Below, one piece after another: positions 12,601 through 24,200 of a DNA stretch of 64,000 nucleotides. Each line of letters opens with the position of its first letter. The first letter of the stretch is position 1. The notes under the pieces were generated by a model, which saw only the letters and a program-made list of their open reading frames with translations, was not told where the DNA came from and searched no databases. The position numbers were made by a program, and so were the translations under genes. The stretch lies in assembly GCA_947044365.1 (NCBI GenBank), contig OX345650.1, positions 4,075,872 through 4,139,871 of the forward strand. The letters are read 5' to 3'. The DNA is from Petrosia ficiformis (lineage: Eukaryota > Porifera > Demospongiae > Haplosclerida > Petrosiidae).

Positions 12601-14776
12601 TCACTAGTAATAATTATTATTATGATCAAAGTTGCAATCTCCATTTTCTCAAAATTATTAGTAGTGTTATTAAAAATTTAATTTTAGTTTTTACATTACT
12701 AACATACATTAAAAGATACACCATTTTTATGGCCTACAGACCCATCCCTGTGATTGATTGCTCTGCTGTCCCTCTCTCATGCTGTGCTCTCCATCTCTCA
12801 TTTCTCATCTCTCATGTTCGGCTCAACATCTCTATTTCTTTCCATCTCTCGTCTCTCATACTCTACAGAACTAGCGATGTACAAATACATATCAATATAT
12901 TGAAATATTGTCATTAAGAAAGTCAGCAATGATTAATGATCACCACAAAGCAATCATAGGGATGCTTGTTTCTTCATTTAGCTAAATCTCCAATTAGTTC
13001 TCACCATAGTGTTCTGTTTCAGTGCTTCTCTTCTCCAGAAGACTACTTAACAATTTCTTGCGAAACTCAGTCCATGGGTTGTTCTTTTGATCACCTGAAA
13101 GGTGAAATAGATAACTAAGGTAATTCATATTCATCATGACCTTAGAAAAATGTTCACAATTATAGTTTGGAAGGACCAACAATCTTTAACTTCATTATTT
13201 CATATAATTATCCAAACCATTCTCTTTTATGCATGTTAAATCTCTTCATTACTGAGTTATGGTATAATCATGTATTATTAACCTTATGACATTAAACTAT
13301 ACTACATATAAAGTCATCACATACTAATTTTTGAAGTAATCATGAATGTGAACATACTATAAAATATCACTCAAAAGGATTATATTTGAGATTTCATCTT
13401 AATATTAGATTAATTTTAATTTTTAGTTAACTAACTAAAAGTGCCCAATATTGGTCAGTTTTCATTTTAGTAGATCTGTAATTTAACTAAGTCGCAATGC
13501 CTTACTCACAGGGTTTTTGGTAACAACACTAATACTACACGATGGCAATTATCATAGCATCCTTTGTACTCATTCTTTAAGTTGCAGCTCAATCAGAAAT
13601 CAGAAACAGAAATAAATTTACATTCACCAAATCTACAAACAGTGACTCATGTGGCAAAAATCAACATGTTATTTTTACATAATGTTACAACCTTACATAC
13701 TTGCATTACAATAAGATAGCAAAAAAAAAAACCCTTCCTACTCCATGCGAAGGGACGGAAATGCCAGACTATACAATAGGATGAATCTGAAACTAATTAG
13801 GAACTTCATACAAACTTTTGATTTTTCCTCTTGTTACATCTTCACTTGTTGAACATTTTATGCATCGAAGATCCTCCCTTTCTATAGGAACATACTCTGA
13901 AGAGATATCATCAACAGTAGATCTGTCATTAGATTTACTGACTGGATATGCAGTGTATTGAAATTCACCATTCTTTCCGCGTATAAACCCAACATTCATA
14001 ACACCTGGATAGTGAGAGTATATATGACGGCCTATTATAAAAGCATTATGTGTTAAACTTCGTTTCACATAGCTAATAATTTGCTTCATCGTGTATCACT
14101 ACTATATCTTTTAAATGAATATATGTAATGTATATAGTATGGGTTCGAGGTCTATATGGCTAATATAAGACCTGAGCCCCGAGATATCAGCCCGAGGCTT
14201 GCCGAGGGCTGATATCGAGGGGCGAGGGTCTTATATTAGCCATATAGACCTCGAACCCATACTATATACATTACATATAGTATGATGGTGATATCATTCC
14301 TTTGATGTGGTGAGTTCTATATATTGTATATAGACCTTCCATGTGCACACTATGCAGGAGATGTCACCATCATACAATATATTGTATATAGTATGCTAAT
14401 AGGTCCTATATACTGCACATAGGACCCTCATTTTGTGTCCTTGGATGTGATATAACCCTCGCAGGCTATATCACATCCTCAGACACAAACTCAGGCCCTA
14501 TATTTTGTATATGGGACCTATTAGCATACTATATATATATATTACATATATAATTATATATATAATAATATATAATATATAATATATATATATACATGTA
14601 CCTCTATATTGAGGAATGAACTGTTTGATAGGTTCTGGCACAGTTTCATAGAAAAGCCTTTCTCTTGATAGCATCGGCTTGCATATCCAATCTCTATCTA
14701 TTTCCATCATGAGAAAATTGCCACCAACTTGATGTCTAAAGGCTTGCAACAACAAAGGCTCGCCATTTTCAGCCAT
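9605..14776 (-). CDS. IP6K: Inositol hexakisphosphate kinase-like protein, copy 1 (diverged)
   Basis: Inositol polyphosphate kinase family (IPK fold), expected to phosphorylate inositol phosphates to pyrophosphates with ATP. Exons in order: 14602-14776, 13816-14004, 13005-13094, 10734-10894, 9605-10081. Total is 1092 nt, 363 aa, with all junctions in frame. Visible motifs: the signature PCVMDLKIG (residues 166-174), SYRFYSSSLLIMY, and the catalytic Asp of KIIDFDDTT (D322), followed by VKYDGPDEGYILGL. Compared with copy 3, exon 4 is five codons shorter just after the signature. There TRSYSDAM reads TWSYCDAM, the KKQLHLERC helix becomes KKQLKYEF, and LGGMQ becomes LVGMQ. Because these changes are on the substrate side, altered specificity or loss of activity is possible. 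The frame is intact, so I do not call a pseudogene. ATG 14776 is chosen because MAENG is conserved in all three copies. Confidence 0.9.
10101..10695. mobile_element. Two family D elements in IP6K-1 intron 4
   Basis: Copies at about 10101-10350 and 10470-10695 share the CATAACTTTAGTTTGGAATGAC-type and TTATTGAGTTACAGTATAAT-type interiors with the other family D copies. The second ends GTGAATGTGAACAGACTTTAG. They fill almost all of this 652-nt intron. Confidence 0.65.
10940..12382. repeat. 53-bp minisatellite (about 27 copies) in IP6K-1 intron 3
   Basis: Tandem units read ATTGGATTGGTTATCGGTAT, then CAGTCATTGGCGGCCATTG, then TTTTAGTACCAATA, with period 53. Four or more unit variants differ at CGG/TTGG, CAGTC/CACTC and the TTGGCGG/TCAGCGG/TTAGCAG positions. 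They occur in a recurring order, giving a higher-order period of about 212 bp in the left part. The array is non-coding. Confidence 0.95.
14121..14278. mobile_element. Near-perfect 158-bp palindrome in IP6K-1 intron 1
   Basis: The arms meet near 14199. The outer arm is ATATGTAATGTATATAGTAT followed by GGGTTCGAGGTCTATATGGC and TAATATAAGACC, repeated in reverse complement on the right with a few differences (CTGAGCCCCGAG against CCTCGCCCCTCG). It is a strong fold-back candidate and GC-richer in the centre than its surroundings. Confidence 0.85.
14281..14534. mobile_element. Two further fold-back units next to the palindrome
   Basis: 14281-14376 has inverted ends TATGATGGTGATATC and GATGTCACCATCATA. 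14386-14534 is a second long palindrome: arms of about 69 nt start ATATAGTATGCTAATAGGTC and end with the reverse complement, around the loop ACCCTCGCAGGC. With the 158-bp palindrome they make up most of the 597-nt intron. Confidence 0.75.
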
Positions 14777-15033
14777 GTTGCAGCGTGACGTCTCGTAATC
14801 ACTAAGCCGAGCTCGCCCACACAATTAGATTGGTATACCAGCTCCACCCAAACAACTGTATAGTTCCAAAATTAAATTTTCAAAAAAGAATTTACGAAAC
14901 TACATAATTATTGTACATGATTTGAAGAGCATGCATTAAGGCTGCAAACATAAAACATCTAATGACGTAACAAATCATCATCATGACACATCATGATAGA
15001 TGATATTGATAATGTACACAACCTTATACTACC

Positions 15034-18000
15034 CTAGCTAATAGCGACTGTCTTCATGTTATGAGATGGCAATAGGGGGGCAAATACTGAACCCTGAAAT
15101 ACGATGTTAGCTTTTGATCTGTCTGGGGCTTTAGGAATATAGTTCTCTGCATAGTACCTGAAGAGAAAGAGTAAAGAAATGCTTGACCAAAGGGAAATAC
15201 CCACACATACGTAAGATGAGAACTCACATTACATACATCAGTACTCTCACAATTATATAGAAAGGCAACTAACAGTTACTAAAGGTCATTCATGTTCACC
15301 TTGTCCTCAGAAAAATGTTCATAACTTTAGTTTAGAATGACCAACAATCCTTTCACCTGTACCATTTTCATATAATTATCCTTCCCGTTCTTTTTTGTGT
15401 ATGTCAAATTTCAATTCATTGCTTCATTATTGAGTTACAGTATAATCATGTATTAACCTTATAACATTAAACTATACACTACATTACATATAAAGTCATC
15501 CCATACTAATTTTGAGAACATCGTGAATGTGAACAGACTTTAACTACATTAGGTATGTAGGTGGAGCAATAGTTACTACTCCTGAATATGTAATTTAGTT
15601 GTCTTCTTACATGTACATGCAAATAGCAACTGTTTAATCAAATAAGTGGCTGTTTTCTTATCTGTGGTTACAATTATTAATTGTACAGTAAAGTTCAATC
15701 AGAAATATGGCTTTGTAATTTTTCAGTACACTTGAAATTGACATTAGTTATACTACATACAAGTGGATAAACAACTTGCTAAACTAAACCCAGGTACACG
15801 AAATCCATTAGATAAACAAAAACTAGCATGGCAAGGCAAGGCAAGGCAAGGCAAGGCAAGGGAAGGGAAGGCAAGGTATAAGCAAGGCAAAGTAAGGTAC
15901 AAGCAAGGCAAGGCAAGGCAAGGCAAGGCAAGGCAGCATACTAACTCTGAACACACACACACACACACACACACACTAAAATACTGTAAGGTAACAATAA
16001 CTGACACACCTTATAATACAATAACAGTGTTAACAGTGTTATAATCTGCTTACATCATAGTGTCTGCTGGTATGCTAACTAAATTAATTTATAGGTCTAG
16101 GACTGTAAGGAAATTGTCAACAGTTCACTAAGTATTAATAATGTACTAACTAACTGTGACATTTAAGGTCGTTCACCTTCATTTATACACTACAGTACAT
16201 ATGAAGTTGGAATTTTGAGGTCATTGTAAATGTGGACAATTTCATTTTAGCGATTCCATAAAGGTTCCATGCTGTGTTTTCAGTATTCATTGTGGCGATA
16301 CTTGAACTTTATATAACATTTAACATTTCTTGAAAATAACATTTCGACTTAGTTATAGTCATTACAGTCGACCTGTAATTTGTAGTTATCCAAATATTAT
16401 TTTAGTTAATACAATTTTGAGGAACTCGTAATTATAACTAATGAGATTATGAATTATAATATTATGATACTATGCAATGCTGCAAGGGTCGTGTCTTACA
16501 TGTTATCCTGGGTAATGGTACACCTTTCTGCTCCATCTGGTGGCTCGTGAGCAAAAGCTGGTTTCGGTGAAAACCGATGGGAATTTGAATAACTATCCGT
16601 AACAATTGGACTATCTCTGAGAAGAGAATTTGATGACGAGGACACGAACTCGTTATCCGAGATACAAAATGGAGAAGGAGGAAGGGAGATAGAAGGGGAT
16701 GAGTGTATACTGACAGGAGTGGTGACTGTTATCTGGGAACGATCACCAAGTAGTTCATAGACCGGAGCGATATGACCATCAGGATGAGAAAACTGAATGA
16801 AGTAATTGAAATAAATAATTACATGAAATTATAAATTAATGTGTTATTACTAATAATATATCGATAAAACTAATTGAGAAGTGAAAATATCCCATATACC
16901 ACCTTGAACTTCACCTTGAACTTCACCCAGCCAGGTTCTCTTAGCCACTAAGCCACTAAAACTTGGGCAGATGAGCTAGTATAGATATTAGGGCTGGGAT
17001 GATTAATCAATTAATCAATCGACATTGAAAATTCTTCTCATTATCGATTTTAAGTCTTTGATATCAATTATGCTAATTATTCCAAAAGAGACCTTTCAAG
17101 CATGCGACAGTAACTAATGTACACTTTGGAACTGACAGGAAGCAAATTTGATCATCAAAAGAAAAAGGTTTCCTGCATTAATTAGTTGGAATCAATTTCA
17201 GAATCTCAGCCAATTCCCAGCAATACTAAAGTCCGTCAACATTCATTTGGCCTTTTTGTACTGTAATTGAAGTGTGTATGAACTTTGACACCATGCATAG
17301 TACAAGACTTGCATTTGTAGAGTATGGTTGAGACATATGCTTTGTTATACTGTTATAGTACAATTTAGCAGCTGAAGTTATTTCTAATTTCCTGAGGGCC
17401 AAGTGATTGTGGACAGACTTTGGAGTCTGTTTTGCACTGAAGAGCTAAAGCATTTTTGTCTCCTCCATTAACTATGAGTAATGAAATCAAAAATATAACT
17501 ATAGACTATAATTATGCATGACATCTAATTCTTTTGTCATACGACACAGAAAATATCTGGAATATGAACTATTTCTATATCCTTCTGTTAATAAGCATGG
17601 TCTATAACAACCAACAGATAATCTATGTTATTGGACATACCATATATGTTAAGGATTTTCCCTCAAGAACTGAAGAGACCTCTTGATTGAGTCCTTCAAT
17701 GCTACAACGAGAATGGACCTCCTGTTGATCGTCTTTGTATTGATGCTGAACCTAAGGAGTGATGGGCGGAGTCTAATTATAATGGGTGGAGTCTAATTAT
17801 AACGGGTGAAATCCAATTATAAAAGAATCATAAAGTCTAATTAATGAATGGAATTTAATTATTATGAGTGAAGTCTATAATTATAATGAGCAAAATCTAA
17901 TTATAATGGCCGAAGTCTATTTATAACGAGTGAAGTCTAATTATAAAGGAGTATGAAGTCTAATTATAATGAATGGAATCTAATTATTATAACAAGTGAA

Positions 18001-21000
18001 GTCTAATTATAATGGGCGAAGTCTGTTTATAACGAGTGAAGTCTAATTATGAAGGAATAATTATAATGGATGGAATCTAATTATTATAATGAGTGAAGTC
18101 GGCCTGAATGGTGAGTGAAGTCTAATTAATGGGTGGGGTCTAATTATAATGGGTGGAGTTTAAATAATTATAATAATAAGCGGAATCTATATGATATAAA
18201 TTATAATGGATGGAATGTAATATTGGAGTGTGCATGGAAGCTATGAGACAATAGAACGATGACTAGAGATAGAACCTAAATGTGACATGCTACCAGTCTT
18301 ACGGCTCCAGCCACTAGAATGATGACTAGAGATAGAACCTAAATGTGACATGCTACCAGTCTTACGGCTCCAGCCACTAGAATGATGACTAGAGATAGAA
18401 CCTAAATGTGACATACTACCAGTCTTACAGCTCCAGCCACTAGAATGATGACTAGAGATAGAACCTAAATGTGACATGCTACCAGTCTTATGGCTCCAGC
18501 CACTTAGTATGTTATTGTATAGGAAGACAAGTAAACATGGCATCTAGGAGGAATAATAAGTGCTTTTCCTAGAAAACAAAATTAGCTGGCATTCTGTACT
18601 GAATAGTCAATGAGCATTTAAAAATAAGCCAGCAGATAATTTTCCTAGAGATCAGTCACAAATATAAAAGTGGCATCAGGATTTCATGCATGATTCTTTA
18701 TTAAGGAGGGTAAAGAATTGATTTGAAGCACACTGCCTCCCCCCCCCCACCCCTGCATGAATTCCTGGTATATTAATTAGACAGAAGGTTAAAATAGCTG
18801 GAAATATAATAGCTAATGAACAAATATGTCAGCTAATATATGTAACACACACCCACTTTTATCTTATCTGCACTGGAACAGGAATTTGACCTTTTATGTG
18901 AATATCCCCAATTCTCCTCACTTCCATTCTGTGTGTATGAATAAAGTGCTTGTATGTGTGGGTTGTAGGCATGCATACATGTGTGTGTGTGTGTATGGGT
19001 TTTATACGTATGTAGGTATGTATGTATCAGAGTTTTTGATAAGTTTTGAAGCATGGACCAAATTGGCTCAAAAATGATTAGTGTGTGTGCTATTGGGAAT
19101 ACATCTTGAGCCAATTAACAAAGGGTTAATGCTGTTAGTGACAATATAATCATAATTAACTGCACCACTGGCCCAAAGAGAGAACTGTGCAGTGCCAAAT
19201 AAGAAGCTATTTGGGCCAATGGTGTGCCATATAAGCTTATCAAAAACATTGGTATGTATGTATGTATGTATGTATGTATGTATGTATGTATGTATGTATG
19301 TATGTATGTATGTATGTATGCATGTATGTATGTATGTATGTATGTATGTATGCATGTATATGTATGCATGACTGTATTGTTTAACTCTGCAGTACTATAA
19401 ATACATAACTTGTACATATATTCCAAGTACCTCCAACCTAATTAATAACCTGAATCAAAACTTGAGTTGAGAGTTCAGTACTGTTTTTAGTATTGCTTAG
19501 GATTATTCTGTGTCAGGGTTTTGATGAAGTCATATTGGACCAGTTTAATTAGGCTGGTTCTAAGAGCGATGCTTATGTAAGGTTGTTATGTAGAAGTAGT
19601 TAGTTTAATTTTGTTGCTAAGGTACCATCCCAATCTTGTTCCTGTGCTATTTTGGTTTTGATATACCTACATACTAATCCAGTTATACAGTAGAACCTCT
19701 ATTAAAGGACACTCTGAAATAAGGACACCTCTGTACTAAGGACACTTGTCTTTATTCCAATACAATACATTTGCATATTAGATGACCTCTAAATAAAGGA
19801 CACCTTCACTTAAAGTACACTTCCACTAGTCCCAAGGTGTCCTTTATAAAGAGGTTCCACTGCATTGGTTTAGAAACTTTAGACTGGTTCTATAATAGGT
19901 CAGGTTGTTTATTCAGCAGCAACATTCGAAATATGCTCATATGCTCATAAACAGGACAATGATATGACCAGAGTTGGATAGCTAACAAGAAGCAAGCAAA
20001 CCAGGAAATGGTTAGCTATAATAGTAGATTAATACATTATCAAACATAATTATCGCTTATATTGTTTACTTTAATTAGCAAATGTAACGTATTATAAAAA
20101 CCTTTCCTTGTTTTGAGAAGTTTCCTAAAAGTTGTTATGTTCTAAAAAAGGACTTTTGAAGTTTGTAAAGTACTCCAGTGTTATTTGTCAACACTATGTA
20201 CTAATCACATATAATGACGTCCGGTTAAGGAAAAAACAGAATGTACCAATTTGTATAAGCATTATAATAATCTCTGGTTCCCGAAACACATGTATAATTT
20301 ATTTTGCTATTCATGTTTAAAAAGGGTGAGAGTCATGGATGGCAGAGTGTGGACATCTTTACACTGTACTGTTGAAATGTGTGAACAACAGCAAGCACCT
20401 GGTATGCACATGTTGGTAATACACATACAAGACATGTACATACAATTACCATTAAAATATATTGACATATGCATGTACATACACATGCAAACGTGCATAT
20501 ATAATTATGCATTCATCAAAAAAAAACTTGATAGGCATCTTCGCTTAATCAAAAACACAAAGTTAAGCTAGATGATCGATCACATCTAGCTAATCAACGA
20601 TGCTGTGTGCCTTTAAAACTAATGTATGCATATGCTATACAATAATATTTTAAATACAGCAGTGACTTACGCTAGCTACATCATCCAACGATCCAAGGGA
20701 AGAGGACCTGCGATGCCCAGAGATAGTTGAAGAACGAGAAGAAAGAAAGTTGTTTTGGTCACTATAATCTTTGTTGCCTGTTTTGAAAAGAAATTTATTG
20801 AGGTATTTTAAAATACAGATAGAGGTGAACTTTCATTCCAAACCTGTTTGAAGAGTTGTTGGCAACTGTGTAAGCCGTTCTGGAGAAGACGAAACCCTGG
20901 ATCGGTCCTGAGCGTCACTTCTAAGTGAAGGTGAGTCTATCTGAGATTTCATTGAAGGAGATTGCTGGAAAGCCAAAGTTGCTTTCAGAGGTCTTGGATA

Positions 21001-21027
21001 ACGTGATTTCTGAGTTGGAGTCGACAT
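15034..21027 (-). CDS. FAM117: FAM117/GLCCI1-family protein
   Basis: Serine-rich, probably disordered protein of the FAM117/GLCCI1 family; no enzymatic role is known for the family. Exons identified in order: 20844-21027, 20671-20777, 17641-17751, 16500-16792, 15034-15157. All junctions are in frame (272 residues). Family landmarks in order: an N-terminal RPLKATLAFQ stretch, a Ser-rich HRRSSSLGSLDDV box at the position of the family's RRTxSLD motif, SIEGLNQEV, SHPDGHIAPVYELLG, HEPPDGAERC, and a C-terminal PDRSKANIVFQGSVFAPLLP. That order matches the vertebrate proteins. At least one exon expected between 20671 and 17751, for the coiled-coil segment, was not found, so the model is incomplete. 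The start ATG 21027 lies 211 bp from the divergent DEX1 start. Confidence 0.78.
15281..15542. mobile_element. Family D element in the last FAM117-like intron
   Basis: Full-length copy in inverse orientation, from TAAAGGTCATTCATGTTCACC to GTGAATGTGAACAGACTTTAA. It is one of the best-preserved copies in the window. Confidence 0.75.
15828..15976. repeat. (AAGGC)n pentanucleotide array and (AC)n run
   Basis: Roughly 105 bp of GCAAG/GCAAA pentamers with interruptions, then about 13 AC repeats. The open frames read through it on both strands are artefacts of period. Confidence 0.95.
16988..17225. mobile_element. Family B element
   Basis: Begins TAGGGCTGGGATGATTAATC and ends CCAATTCCCAGCAATAC, and shares the ATCGATT/ATTAATCAATT-rich interior with the copies at 4009-4314 and 48365-48690. 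It is non-coding. Confidence 0.6.
17755..18230. repeat. Degenerate roughly 20-bp minisatellite
   Basis: Loosely repeated units of the type GGGTGGAGTCTAATTATAAT (also AGTGAAGTCTAATTATAA). It lies in a FAM117-like intron and is not coding. Confidence 0.8.
18250..18505. repeat. 60-bp tandem repeat, about four copies, open on the minus strand
   Basis: Four nearly identical 60-bp units. Because 60 is divisible by 3, the minus strand is open through them, with a 20-residue unit SGWSRKTGSMSHLGSISSHH. It falls where a FAM117-like exon is missing and the peptide is Ser-rich like that family, but no splice sites in the required phase were found. I treat it as a minisatellite. Confidence 0.7.
19028..19372. 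mobile_element. Family C element followed by an (ATGT)n array
   Basis: 19028-19251 begins CAGAGTTTTTGATAAGTTTT and ends AAGCTTATCAAAAACATTG, an inverted repeat, with GTATGTAT on both sides. Tetranucleotide repeats fill 19252-19372. Other family C copies are at 23229-23424 and 40312-40493, with a fragment at about 50778-50874. A degenerate one may occur near 2350-2525. Confidence 0.7.
19688..19868. mobile_element. pogo/Tigger-type MITE
   Basis: The ends TACAGTAGAACCTCTATTAA and TAAAGAGGTTCCACTGCA are inverted repeats of the CAGTRGAACCTC type typical of pogo/Tigger Tc1-mariner elements. The interior is rich in AAGGACAC motifs. No transposase is present. Confidence 0.7.
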
Positions 21028-21238
21028 GATTGACTATTATTTATTACTATTAACTAAGGGAAGTGATGCAGTCAAAAGAGACACAAAAGATGTAGTGGTA
21101 GTAACAAACAAGAGTGTCGCCTCATATGCAATACATAGTTGCTGTATTGCAATAGAGTAAAATTTACTACAATAGCACCTAGCCCCTTCGCCACGCCCAC
21201 TCATTTCTTGCTACGATAAGGGGAGTGGCTAAAAAAAG
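21028..21238. promoter_or_regulatory. Bidirectional promoter FAM117-like / DEX1
   Basis: 211 bp separate two divergent start codons. It includes a comparatively GC-rich CCCCTTCGCCACGCCCACTC stretch, a GC-box-like candidate, near 21182-21201. No TATA box is clear. Confidence 0.55.
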
Positions 21239-24200
21239 ATGGCTATGGGTAAAGAGGTTGCAGTGATTATATTAATGATATTAATGAAATACGCGGCTGG
21301 TGATCCTGCTGAAACTATAAGGTACGTTTTCTATTGGATTTTGTTGTATTTAATATCATTATTTTTTGCAGTTGTTCAAAGTTTGAACTCAATACATTGT
21401 GGACATCAAGCCTCCGAGACTCACCTCTGATGGCCACACCTCTTTTCATTGATGTTGATGGTGACAGTCTTCATGATATAGTAGCACCATCTTATTCTGG
21501 TGAGGTATATGCAATTCATGGCGAAAATGGACACATTGTTGATAATTGGCCGTTCTATTTGGAGAATCGAGCATTCTATGCTAGCCCTTTGGCCGTGAGT
21601 CGAATATTATTATTAAATAATTAAAGAACTCATCTATTTATTTACAAAGTGGAAAGGTGTAAATTCAGTTACCATTGTACCGATTGTAGCCCCCCGTCCC
21701 TGGCTACACATACGACTCTATCAGTGGAAGAATAAATGAGATATTTCATCTTTGTTTATCTTACAACACTCTGAAGATGAATTTTATATTTTTCCCAGGT
21801 CAAAAATGGTTTGCATTTACTTCTATAGATCTGTTTTTCATCACGACTAAATGATATTTATTAATTTATGCTTCCTAGAATTACTTGTTTAGTATTATTT
21901 TTCTTCATAAACTTATAAATTATAAAATCCAGTGGCCATGCTAAACAGGTATGTGGAAGAACAAATCCGTTCATGAACAAAATATATAATGGATTATATC
22001 TCTTCTCTTTACGTCCTATACAGTTCTTTGTTATGTGCTTTATAGCGGTGTAGGTACTTGATGTAGAGTAACTATAGGTTATTCTGGTTCACCATGACCT
22101 CTGAGTCAGTAAAATGTTCATAACTTTAGTTTGGAATGACCTACAATTGTTTTACCAGCACCATTTTCATATAATTATCCTTCCTGTTCTTTTTTGTGTA
22201 CAATGTATGTCAAATTTCAATCCATTGCTTCATTATTGAGATACAGTATAATCATGTATTAACCTTATGGCATTAAACACTACTATATTACATATAAAAG
22301 TCATTACAACCTAATTTTGAGGTTATCGTAAATGTAATTTTTTTTTGTGTGGTTATATGAATTGCTTTTTTTTTGTTGTTGTTGTTGTTTTTGACAGGAA
22401 GTCCTATCAGTTTCTAGCTGCTCTTCTTAAACAACAGTATTACATGTGTATATAGTCCATTTTTGGGAATAGGGCTGGACTCAGTACTCCTAGTTATGCA
22501 ACACTGAACAGCTCCCATGTTCTTGCTCAGTGTTGCATAACTTGAGTAGTAGACTAAGTAGCTAACCACTCAGCCACTACTGATCCTGTCTGTTTAATTT
22601 TGAGTTGTACATTCACTACCTTGTTCAAATACTTTTTTGGTTTTGACATCTTTCATTTTTATTGAATATGTTTTTATTCTTTTTATCTTGTATTGTATTG
22701 GATTCATAGAATGCCATATATCTCTTCTCTTTTACACCCCCCCCCCCCCCCCCCCCCTCATACAGTATGATGTTGATAGTGATGGTGTTATGGATATTGT
22801 ATTAACAACGACTGATGCAGAAATTGTCTTCCTAAAACCGGACAGCACAATATTTCATGGAGAAACCGTCAAAGTTAGTTTGGATCTTCCCCTGAAGGGT
22901 TGTGTTAGTTGTGTATCTGTTGTTTTAGTATGACAATAATGACCATTTTTAGTTATAACTATAATATGACTAGTTACTATATTTAGCTTACTGAAAGTGT
23001 TTTGGTTTTAGTAAACTAATTAAAAATGCCCATTATTGGTCAATTTTCGTTTTAGGTAGTTGTTATTATAGTATATCTGTAATTTAGTTTGTGTTAGTTA
23101 ACTAAAAAGTGTTATAGTTATTGTTAACTAAAGTCTGTTCACATTCACAAATTAGGATATGATGACTTTATATGTAATATAGTCTATAGTGTAATATCAT
23201 AAGGTTAATACATGATTATACTGCAGCCTTTTTGATAAGCTCAAATGACACACCATTGACCCAAAGAGCTTTTTATTTGTCACAGCACAGTTCTCTCTTT
23301 GGGCCACATGGCACAGTTAATTATGATTATATTGGTTCAAACTGTATTCCCAATGGTACACACACTAACCATTGTTGAGCCAATTTGGCCCATGCTTTAA
23401 AATGTATCACAAATTAACTCTGTTATACTGTAACTCAATAATGAGGTGAGGGGACATGTATACAAAAAAAAAATAATAGGAATGGTGAAGGTAAACAGAT
23501 TGTTGGTTATTATTATTTTTTCCTGAGGTCATGATGAACGTGAATGACTTTTAATATTTGTAATGGAGATGTATTAATGCTCTTCTCTGTTTCTGTATCT
23601 GCTTTCTATAATCTTTCTCTTACAATCAGATACCTCCATTACGTGTTCGTAAAGAGTGGTATATGCAGGATTCTGACTACATTGAACAGTTAGCAGCAGA
23701 AATGATGAAACAAGTTGGTAGTTGATATAATGTAATAAAGTATGGATAATTAATTATTACAGTAATTAATCATGTGTGTAGTTATGTGTGTCCATGCATA
23801 GTTGAAGAAAACTTAAATAATGAATAATCATGATGAAATGTGTAATTACTCTATAATTATTGTATCTAAAAGCTTATAAATCATAGGATGGTACACTTAT
23901 TACAATACTGGCTAAACCATTCAAAACTAACTGATACCAACCAGTAGCTCGTTGGAGCCACCGATGTTCGTAGTTTTCCCAAAATTTTGCAAACACACAC
24001 ACACACACACACACAGACAGACAGACAGACACACAATATGATTTCCATACCCTTCCGCCTACACTTCACAGCGAGGGTAATAATGACCAATACCAATTAC
24101 CGATCTGATGATTATCAGTGCACTACTATATAATAGATAGTGTTGTTTTAGTTAAGTATAACTGTAAATAAAACCCCTTTTAGTAAGGCATTGTGACTTT

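Noticed and set aside
9605..14776. IP6K copy 1 as a pseudogene
   Set aside because: Despite the altered exon 4, all five exons join in frame, splice sites are canonical, and the PxxxDxKxG and IDF motifs remain. The evidence favours an intact gene of uncertain activity.
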